Below, piece after piece: positions 52,516 through 61,607 of a DNA stretch of 64,000 nt. A model generated the notes under the pieces. It was not told the DNA's origin. It worked only from the letters and a program-made list of their open reading frames with translations, and did no database searches. Made by a program: the position numbers and the translations under genes. Source of the DNA: Halichondria panicea (taxonomy: Eukaryota > Porifera > Demospongiae > Suberitida > Halichondriidae). The stretch lies in contig NC_087393.1 in NCBI RefSeq assembly GCF_963675165.1, forward strand, positions 3,787,502-3,851,501. Direction: 5' to 3'. How positions within the stretch are numbered: position 1 is the stretch's first letter; each line of letters begins with the position of its first letter.

Positions 52516-55500
52516 ATGGCTTGGAGAATGAAGATAAAACTTCCAAAGCTGCAAATAACTCAAAGGCAAACAGGTTCAGCTGTGAGAAGGTCTGTTACTC
52601 CCAGGGGTCTGCCAAAGGCCAATCATGAGACTGCCGGAAACAACAGTGAAAACAAGCACTGATCATGAAGCCAATTCCATCCTGATTGACACCAGCACTC
52701 TTGATCAGAATGAAGACGTGGAGAACCAGGGTGCACGAAGTTTGCATGAGATAAAACAAATTGCTAATGCTGAATCGTGGGGGAAAATTAGAGAGCGTCT
52801 CTTAAAGGCTGCTGTTGAAAGTTCTATTCCTCCACCTGGCCAGTCTTGCAGTGTGTGCGCTAACTGTGCACAGTACAGATGTGTTGATTGTGGGCCTACA
52901 ATATACTATTGTGAGGCTTGTCTCGGAGATTCTCATTTGATGCGCAACATTTTTCACTGTGCTGAAATCTGGGAGGTAAGGATTGATTTAATTGTTATGT
53001 TGAGCCTGGTTACTTTTACAGGATGAAATGTACAAGCCAGTAACTATCGAGGGACGGTGTATTGATGTCTCTCCTAATCACCAATGTTCCACAAAGAAGG
53101 CAGTACCTCTTTGCTGTATTGACACAAAAGGTTAATTATACCAGTGCCATTCATCCAGTTACTAGTAATTACAATGCAGGGATTGAGCACAGAATCCAGT
53201 TTTGGTGTTGTGAATGTGAGACTGTATGTGAAACAATGATACAAGCTCGTCTATGGCCAGCAAGCCCAAGATTCCCAGAAACAGCATTCACTTTTGAGCT
53301 ACTAGACTGGGCCGAGTCGCTTCTTCTGGAATGTCAAGTAGCACTTGGTGACTTTTGCAGGTCATTATACTTTAATTGCCCACATTTAGTGAACAAGGTG
53401 TGTGGTATGATTTGATGTGATACTTTCATTACACTGTTTTTGTTTCTGTTAGAGAAGAGACATTTATGCTTCAATGATCGACGCTTTTGAAGAATACAGG
53501 TGCTTTTTATTAACAGCTACACTGTAAAAAATAAAGTGCGGTGACTGCACTTTTTTCATTTTAATGCCGTATAGATAGCGGATTATTTTCGGAAAATTCT
53601 CATATTTTTCGTATTTAGAGCATTAATCGTATGCGCAATAGAATGTATGTTATCTAAGCTGTAGAATATGAATTAGGTAGAGTTCATACGAAACATTGCT
53701 ATAATTATGTTACATTATGATACGTGGTCACATTGCCTTTCTATGACATACTGACTGTATGTCAGTATATATAGGTATTTGAATGGAACTCCGGCATATG
53801 AGTTTCGTGAGCCCAAAGCTTGACAGTGGCAACATCTGTCCAGCTTGTCCAAAGGTAAGTTGAAAGTACTTGTATTTCTGATCACCTTTCCTTAGAATGA
53901 CGGAAGCCTTTTCATTTCAATGGATGCTTTGTTTGGTCTACCCCAAAAAAAGTCTGCTGGGAAGAGCCACAGGCCTCCACTTTATGACTCTCTATTTTTT
54001 AAAGATCAAAGCAGTGTTGATGAGTATGTGTCAAATTCTTCCGAGATTAGGGAACTACACAGAGTATGTTTATCATTAATAAATGCCAGTTACTGTATCA
54101 CACACAGACTTGTAATGATTTCCTTGCTGGAAGTGCATTGAGATCTGCAAATATATACTGTGCCCTCGATGAGACAGCTGTGTTTGGATCTGCCTGTAGA
54201 CATGAATTTCCCCTCATGTTTATCAATTTGAAGCATGGTGAAAGGTAAATGTACCTGAACTGTATTTTTCATGCAGCTCTATTTAAAGTCAATTTTCAGG
54301 TTGTCATATGCAAAGTGGTTGCTGCTAGAAATGGTTCAGAATTATCCCACTCAGAAACTTAATATCATGTATGATATTGCTTGCAAGCTCCATAAAAACT
54401 TATTGGTGAGTTGTACAGGATCAATTATGGAGGTACATATATCCATTTATTACGGTATTTAGAAATCAGAGTGTTCTGAAGTCTTAGAGAAAATTGACCT
54501 GTCAATTCCATCGTTTCATGCATTTGGTCACAATGCACAGTGCCAGGTAACGTGAACATTTCAACCCTTGTGTTATGGTGTGTGTATTCATTACTTACTA
54601 GGCGGCTTATGGACCTACTCGACGAATAGACTCTCAGATGGTGAGGTAATGGAACGTTTGTGGTCATACCTGCGACGGTTCTCTCGAATGACGAAGGAAA
54701 TGCGACCATCTCACCGGATTGATGTACTCACTCACGCATTGTTGTTTTATGGATCTAGAACGAAGCAAAAATTAGTATTATATAAATCATAATAATTGAT
54801 GTACGTTTATGCAGGGACTTTGCTGGCTAACCGCTGGAAAAAGGCAGAAGGGCTTAAACTTGCTGCGCAAAGTTCTTATGAGGAACTCACATCCTCTTTA
54901 CCTTGTACTTACGCGTATATAGCCTCGGTCTTCCTGCCGAGTTATAATTATTGGAACGGCAAACAAATTATACGAAAACTCGGCCTGGGACCCATAAAAT
55001 TATTAATGTCAGGTGTATTAATTATTCTTATGTATATAGAAACTGTCACTGAGGACAATGTGAAACAGTGGGTTGAAGAGGATAGAGTTCTTATCTCTTC
55101 CTGTGTTGTGGCGAATTCCGGACAAGCTGACTGGAAGATCACCTATGTTCAGCTGCTGCACACTTTGTGTACAGAAGATCTGTCAACACTGCAATATATA
55201 AGGTGGCTTGCAAGCATGTCTATTTTATGTACCTTTACAAAACTATAGACTCAAGAAACAACTAGAGGAATTTGAAAAAAAGCACGGGATAGCTGCTCGC
55301 TGGGATACCAGTGACCCCCAGTACATTACAGCAAGATCAATCGACTTGAAAGAGAAGCAGCACCAATTGCAGCTCTCACTTTGGTCTACTGTTTGTCGAA
55401 GACAGTTTCTTGTGAAAACAAAAGCAAAGTATGCAGGTATAATTATAGTGACCCCTATGACCTGCATGTACATAATTATATACAATGTGATTTCCCTTAT

Positions 55501-56086
55501 ACATACATACACGTAGATGGTCAAAAGATTGCTAAAAGACTTTGCAAAGGAATTTCCAAAGAAACGAAAAAGGCCAATAAGATTCTCTCTGAACACCACC
55601 ACATTTCTCTACAATTGGACCCATCATACTCAAAGCCAAACATCTCACAAGTTCTTTCTCCAGACAGCACTGCATGTGTGGCAGCAAAGATTTGATGGAG
55701 CCCTTGTATCTACACATATGCCACAGTGTGTAAAACGTGATATCATCGAAGCATACTTGTTGAAAGAACGATGCAACAAAGAGCAGTGTCTCCTGAAAAT
55801 CGACATGACGAATGTCATTAGCTACTGGCAAGAAAAGGCTTCATGCATCACAGCTCTCATTCTTGAAACAAGTGGTACAGATGCTTTTAAAGTAGGCTGT
55901 GTGTGTCTTTTGAAGAAATGTTTGGTTGAAGTTGAACATAACTGTTCCAGAGTGACCGTACTTTTTTCTAATATTCTCAAAAACTCTGAAAGTGTTGATT
56001 CAGACTCAGAGAATGATAGTTCGGACTCAGAGGATGATCGTTCGGACTCAGAGAATGATCGTTCAGACATTGATGTAGATGATTAG
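52516..56086 (+). pseudogene. KDZ transposase
   Basis: Multi-exon transposase of the Kyakuja-Dileera-Zisupton type. Candidate starts are 52516 (MAWRMKIKLPKL, short frame) or 52625. N-terminal Cys clusters (CSVCANCAQYRCVDCGPTIY, CEACLGDSH) come first. Next are FWCCECETV, RLWPASPRFPETAFTFELLD and CPACPK (exon ending about 53854). The catalytic core has the first Asp in FISMDALFGLPQKKSAGKS (about 53924), the second in LNIMYDIACK (about 54370) and GHNAQCQAAYGPTRRI. The Glu lies in DGEVMERLWSYLRRF (about 54650), with MRPSHRIDVL after it. The C-terminus ends in repeats of SDSEND at 56086. Exon 53022 onward hits a stop unless the frame shifts near 53131, and other joins are uncertain, so I treat it as probably inactive. 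Exon edges such as 52975/53022 and 53854/53896 have good GT-AG signals. Confidence 0.75.
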
Positions 56087-56568
56087 ATTATTTCTATGCA
56101 ATCGTTGCATGGTTGTTCCACTTCATGATCACATGCACGTCACTTGCAAATAATATGCTGTTGTCAGAATGTTTGGTATGAATGCACATAATTATACAAT
56201 AGTTTGCATTCTTCAATGAAGTGATCAACGTTCTTTAATTATTATACATAATTATGTGTAATTATAAAAAATACACACTGTATAATTATTATAGTTTTAT
56301 GATGCGATAGTTTGGACCTATAGAGTGTAATAGTATACTGCCATGCAATAATGCTGTTAAATGCTTGCAGCTGATTATGCTGTACTTTGTGTCTCTTAAT
56401 TATTCCATGTCATGCATGTGCATATTAGTAGCTATCAAGTAACCATTTAATCACAATAATTATGACTTCACATTCATGGCATATAATTATTTCTAATAGA
56501 TGTAGCATAATAATATTCATGCATGCAGTACCATATATACAGTGTCAACATCACTATAACAGTACATA
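56087..56568. other. AT-rich spacer inside the KDZ element
   Basis: No gene recognised; very AT-rich with many ATAATTAT motifs. It separates the convergent 3' ends of the transposase (+) and accessory gene (-). Confidence 0.5.
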
Positions 56569-58094
56569 CTAATTAGTACACTGGCTTGAACAAAACCATT
56601 TGCGTTTCTGGAACGACTCATCGGGGCTAATACCCACACACTTCTTGTGGAACCACATTTTACAACTATCACATCTAATAATGGGTTTACTTCGATTATT
56701 TGGCTGCTTGCAATGGCAGTACAACTCAACCGTAACAATTTTTCGATAGAGGTTAGATGCAGGTACTCTCCTTTGACGTGTTTGAGGGAAACAATCTAGG
56801 TTCCCTTTAATAAAACCATCCTTCAAGTGTGTACGCATCAACTCCACATTTCTATGTGCTAAAAGTGGATCAGTGCTATGTACCAATTCCGTGGCATACG
56901 CAATGGCAAACACACCGCAATCACTACAATTTAGCTGCTTTTGCACGTTCATTAAGCAAAACGTAGTAGACCTTGTTGAGCAACGCCAGAAACTACAAAT
57001 TTGTTCAATTGTAGCAGAGCTGATGTCACTGTACATACTGTCGCACACTTTCAATGTACTGGTATCGCACCACACATTACTAACTGTTACCCAATGAGAC
57101 TTGCCAACGAGGATGATCTGTACAAAAGGTGTTCCCTCGTCAATGATTTTGAATGAGATAGCCCTTTGCTCAAAGAGGACATTTTACCAGCCGCTCAACT
57201 TATTGTCGCACTGTGATTTCAGCATAATTTGTGCGGCATTGATAATCCGATCATTCAACCACTCTACACTCGACTCCAAGCAGACTTTGTCCTCCTGTTG
57301 TAACGTGAACATTGGTGATTTAATCCATGCTTTCATACAAGGCATTACAGGACTGTCGCTGATTTCAATAGTTGATTGGTTTTTGCTGGTAGTATCTGTC
57401 TTAGCTTGGGAAGCTTGGAGAGCTTTTGTGAGGTTTTTTTTTATTTTTTTTTGCTTTCTTATCCACTGGTTGTGAATCAATCTCAATTGATTGTATGTTT
57501 TCATGAGATTGTACATGGTTTGCATGAGAGAGCAAATCAGAATCAGAATCGGATGATATCTCCGACATGACCCTAGATCGTTTCGGCTTGACTGAAGACT
57601 TGAGTGGCTCGGGGTGACTGCGTTTTGGCTTTGATTGTGACAAGAGGCCAACAGGGAAAGGTGGTGGACTGGCTGCAAAAGGCAAATCACCATGGTTACG
57701 TGGGAATCCCGGGATACTTGGACAGGGGGTACATATATATATAGGCATCGACAATTATATTATGGTTCATTATTAACATAATTATAGACTATAATTATAT
57801 ATATACATGCATGCATGCAGTGAGATTTTATATACTGGAAGCATGCAGTGAGATTTTATATACTGGAAGGATAATAATTATGATGATGCATGCCTGCCAT
57901 GCATGCAGTGCATGCTGACTCACCAACAGTGACAACAGCATGAAGCCAATTTATTACTTCTGGTGTGAATGCTTGTAACACATCTGATGTTCCCACAATT
58001 TGTGTGTACTCCATCCTAAGAGCAAAACCAAATCCACGAAAGCCAAGTTCATCAAGTTCATCAAACTGTAAATATTAATAAGAGTCACTGACAC

Positions 58095-58560
58095 TGGAGC
58101 ATCTAAAACCTATTATATATACAGGACTGGGGCACCTAAAACCTTACTGCAGTGCTGAACTGGGGCACCTAAAAACCTTACCGCAGTACTGGACTGGGGC
58201 ACCTAAAACCTTATTGCAGTGCTGAACTGGGGCACCTAAAACCTTATTGCAGTGCTGAACTGGGGCACCTAAAACCTTATTGTAGTACTTGACTGGGGCA
58301 CCTAAAACCTTATTGCGCAGTACTGCATGCATGGACTGGGGTATGGACTGGGATATGGCCTAAACCTTATATATATATATATATACTGCAGTACTGGATT
58401 GGGGCGCCTAAATTCTTACTGCAGTATGCATAAACTGGACTGCATGGGGCACCTAAAACCTTATAATTATACTGGAGTACATGCATGGGGCTGCATGGGG
58501 AACCTAAAACCTTACTACATTCAGTACAGGACTGGGGCACCTATAGAACCTACTGTATAT
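58095..58560. repeat. ~33-bp minisatellite inside the KDZ element
   Basis: About a dozen copies of a unit with the core CTGGGGCACCTAAAACCTTA. They are regular (33-34 bp) up to about 58320 and then more degenerate. It lies in an intron of the accessory gene. Confidence 0.85.
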
Positions 58561-58632
58561 AACAGAACAACTTGGCCGCATGATTCTCTGAGCTGCATGC
58601 GCATGCACCAGACGAGTATATAACTGCGTAAT

Positions 58633-58828
58633 TATAGGGGGTAAATTTGGCGATTTGGCGAATCAAAGTGAGGGTCGACAAAATTAAAAATTGCCTAGAT
58701 ACGCAGTCCCAGTATAATTTTATCGCACAAAGTTATAATGATCTCATGATCGTCAAATTAAGAATCGGCAATAATACTTCAATCGCCAAACAATATAATT
58801 ATATAGGCTCCCCAAATCACCCGCTATA
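58633..58828. repeat. MITE family C copy inside the KDZ element
   Basis: About 196 bp between TATAGGGGGTAAATTTGGCG and the inverse CCAAATCACCCGCTATA. The ends resemble family B (TATAGCGGGTAATTT), suggesting a common source. Nested in the transposon, so it inserted later or came with it. Confidence 0.55.
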
Positions 58829-59844
58829 TACGGTATGGTTTTATAATTAGGTGCTCTGCGTGGTTTAAATATAATTATAATGTGCTGTATGCGTATACAC
58901 GTATATATAATTAACATACCAGCTTCTGAATCTTCCCAAAACGTTTCTCAGCTTCTTTTAGGACACCTTTATGGGAGAGTCGCTCATTCGTTTCAGAACG
59001 TTCTCTCAGAGCTTGTTTCTCATCGCTAGACAAGTTATTATAAGCTTCACTGGCTTCCTTGTTAAAAACACCTGGATTTCCAGCGGTTGCAATGGCACTC
59101 TTTCCACCTGTGTGCATGCATGCAGAACAATAGAGTATCTTGACAATGTATGTGTTTGTATGTGGATGTCGTATACATGCATGTATATATGTCTAGACCA
59201 TGTATGCATGACGCTAATATATATATACCTTCAGATTTTCCGTACTCTTTTAGAAATTGGTGCCATGGCCCGCTTGACTTCTTCGGAATGTTGTACTGAT
59301 CAGAGGGACCAGATTCATCCGCATCAATGCCACCATGCTTAATTTTCATGTTTTCTCGGCGTATCCAGTTCTGTTCAACATCCATGAATCAATTCATCAA
59401 AAATACTACGTACTTCACTCAGTGAAAAAATGGTAATAAATCTACCAGTCCTATAGATCTGCATAGTACATGATATAGTAAAAATAAATGTACCCTTATC
59501 TGCTTCTCGTTGAGGCCTGTACGGTCCTTTGCTATTTCCAGGAATGGTTGCTTTTTTTGCCCCAACCTGTCATACCCTTTCGGTACAGCGACAGCAATAT
59601 TGTAGTTGTTGAAGTGGAGAAAGGGGCACATTCAGTTCTTACAGCCTCCATAGAAATAGTCACAGGTAAAACCGACAATGAGTGCAGTGAAAGAAAGGCA
59701 CCTTGATGGTTATATCTACATGTGATTGCTTAAAAGTCTTCTTTTAAGTAAGGGGAGGGGCTGGTCTACATGCAGAACTTAGCCTCGATCCCATGCAGCC
59801 CTTTCTCAATTGAGTGAGAGCGGCCTGGAATCGAGGCTATTGAG

Positions 59845-59922
59845 AACCTAAACCAGTACTGCAGTGATTAGGTTCTTCCGGTATTCCAGTAAGCCACTGG
59901 GAAAAGGTTTCCGAACTGGGTG
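59845..59922 (-). repeat. KDZ element right terminal inverted repeat
   Basis: Inverse of 50198-50276, ending GAACTGGGTG at 59922 and followed by the AAATACA target duplicate. Confidence 0.9.
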
Positions 59923-60470
59923 AAATACATCACATAATTACAATGTATGTTGTGACAATAATATTATTATTGAGTACACGACATGTACAGTATAAAGTTG
60001 CTGAGCTGAAAACTCGAAGATATTTTTTACTTACAGTGCTGATCTTGAGGCTGCAAATATGGCGTCAAATATACAGTAGGACAACTCCATGCTCTGCTGG
60101 TTCTCTAACTGTCCGTGTATAGACAGCAACAACTGGACCTCGTTAAAAGGCGGGAGGACAGGGGCACCCCCAGGGAAGATACTTGTAGCTCTTGGCTCAA
60201 ACACAACAAAAAGGTCGACAAGTGTTTGAAGGTTGTCTCTGGTCAGCAGAGAGGGAGTGTCAGTGCTGGCTAGACAGGTGTTGAAATAACTGCGTGTGTA
60301 CATGTGGAATCGGGTGTACATTTGTACTACATGTATAAATTCTAAAGGGGGGAAATATGAGCACTGATACAGTGTATTTGTACACGCATACACACACACA
60401 CACACACACACACCTCTGTAGCAGTCTCAGCACAATATTGCAGGATGCCGGGAAATCGAGATTGGAGATA

Positions 60471-60672
60471 TGCTAATAATATGGATGCCCAACGAGAGAG
60501 GAGCTAGAAATACGTTCCCTGACGAGCCACTAGACTTTATTGTACTGGATTGCTTGGTATGTGCACGACAGGTTTAGTTCAGGAATTTGACCAAATGCGT
60601 GAAAATATGGTTTCCAAATATTAAGGGGATGATTAACATTGGACACTTGCGTCTGCCAATGGGGGACCTGGT
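60471..60672 (+). pseudogene. LAMTOR2 fragment, unit 3
   Basis: The same fusion junction as at 40751, then the rest of LAMTOR2 exon 2 and the start of intron 2. The match stops at about 60672. Compared with unit 2, about 1.15 kb (matching 40953-42098, including exons 3 and 4) is deleted. Confidence 0.8.
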
Positions 60673-61607
60673 AAGAACACTACATTTTCTGTTCTGTGTA
60701 TAACATGATGGATAGCACAAAAGTGGCGTATCAACAAATTGCGTTCATGAACGTCCTTACGTTTTTCGACTTGTTCTAATCTTTGGAGAAAAACGATATA
60801 AGCAAAGTTGCACGTAGACACATCAAACATAATTATGCGAACTTTGTGAGTGTTGATCACGTACTTTGCAACAATAACATTGCAATAACCTAAACTGGTA
60901 CTGGTACTGGTCATGTATGACACAGGGTCCTTACTCATGCAGTAGTTAAATCGCAAATAAAGGGTCAAATTTTTCACCAGCAAATTAATGTTCTAGTAAT
61001 CGTCTGCAGATGGCAGAACTGACTTAGTATAATTATTTGCACTGGTATACCGTATAGAGCAATTTTTTTTGAGGCACTTATATTTCGTAGAATGGCCTCT
61101 AAAAGCATTTTGTTCGTGGGTTGACTGGTTGACTGCTTGACTGCTTACCGGAAGCCACGCTTTATTTAATTTTTGCACGTTGTAGCAGATAATTTTACTT
61201 AAAGAACAATTTTCGTGGAATTTAATTTTCGTGTATATAGGATTGCTAACTCGTGAAAACAGCGAACATTTCGCGCTATACAATTATTGTTGTGATGAGT
61301 AAAGATGACGATGAATATTGACAAATTTGTATAATAGAGTGTAATTATAGAGAGTAAGATAATTATGCTGTTTGTTTTCATAATTATTTTAGTTGCAACA
61401 ATAGCAATCAACTATAAAGAAATGCAGTATGTACGATTGTTCTTTTTACGCTAATTAAGTAGCCCAAAATAAATTTAAATGCTTTTCTTTCAATGTAAAC
61501 AGCGAAATGTTATGTATACAACATCACCTCTTCATGTCTAATTGAATACTATTTAAGGAGTATATAAGAAACCGTAAGACTACACAATACTTTAGCAGAA
61601 ATATATT
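60673..61607. other. Unit 3 spacer before beta-helix gene
   Basis: Counterpart of the spacers at 32800-33722 and 42100-42995. It contains the family A MITE (about 61053-61280) and the conserved TATTTAAGGAGTATA motif near 61550. No gene recognised. Confidence 0.55.
61053..61280. repeat. MITE family A copy, unit 3
   Basis: Duplicate of 33170-33380, with a small internal repeat expansion (TTGACTGC twice). Confidence 0.55.

Larger units (their letters stand above)
56569..59631 (-). pseudogene. Homeodomain/HMG-like/Ulp1/PHD accessory gene
   Basis: Minus-strand gene with several exons. 59631-59490 and ~59380-59229 join to give a homeodomain-like helix pair (TGLNEKQIRNWIRRENMKIK). An HMG-box-like segment follows (PWHQFLKEYGKSEG, then FNKEASEAYNNLSSDEKQAL, to ~58915). 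One exon is at about 58066-57926 (FRGFGFALRMEYTQIVG). The long last exon (~57690-56569) has a Ser-rich basic linker, then a Ulp1/C48 protease: VEWLNDRIINAAQ, catalytic His in KSHWVTVS, Asp in VCDSMYSD, Gln and Cys in QLNCSDCGVFAIA. It ends in a C-terminal PHD finger (YCHCKQ, IIRCDSCKMWFHKKC, WFCSSQC). A TAA at 57186-57184 interrupts the protease in frame, with the domain continuing in the same frame beyond. It may deconjugate SUMO-like modifiers and bind chromatin (inference). Confidence 0.65.
50198..59922. mobile_element. 9.7-kb KDZ-superfamily DNA transposon
   Basis: A 9725-bp insertion into INTS15 copy 2; the empty site is preserved in unit 1 near 40190. The ends are about 79-bp terminal inverted repeats beginning CACCCAGTTC. 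AAATACA is duplicated at 50191-50197 and 59923-59929 (7 bp). Inside, from left: a hairpin-bounded block with a zinc-finger exon (+) and a RecQ-like helicase (-), a KDZ transposase (+), then a multi-domain accessory gene (-). Assignment rests on the transposase D-D-E context (YDIACK, GHNAQCQ, DGEVMERLWS) and Cys clusters known as KDZ-associated. Genes carry a few frameshifts and a stop; with terminal repeats nearly identical, the insertion is young but this copy is likely inactive. Confidence 0.85.
47223..60465 (-). pseudogene. INTS15: INTS15 copy 2, split by two transposons
   Basis: The counterpart of 37942-40735, now spread over 13 kb. The last exon is at 47287-47225 and the large exon starts at 47877. 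Further exons lie near 48867-49030 and 50057-50155. The remaining 5' part (LVDLFVVFEP, PPFNEVQLLLSIHGQ) lies beyond the KDZ insertion at about 60289-60035, with the truncated first exon at about 60465-60415. Lesions beyond the shared one are an 11-nt deletion near 48330 in the large exon and a 2-nt deletion near 48991. Both transposons are in introns. It ends at the same LAMTOR2 fusion junction as copy 1. Confidence 0.75.

Noticed and set aside
57354-57475. Plus-strand hydrophobic frame opposite the Ulp1 gene
   Set aside because: Shadow of the Lys-rich linker (poly-AAG/AAA) on the minus strand.
58327-58623. Gly-Tyr-rich plus-strand frame
   Set aside because: Translation of the 33-bp minisatellite; no homology or start context.
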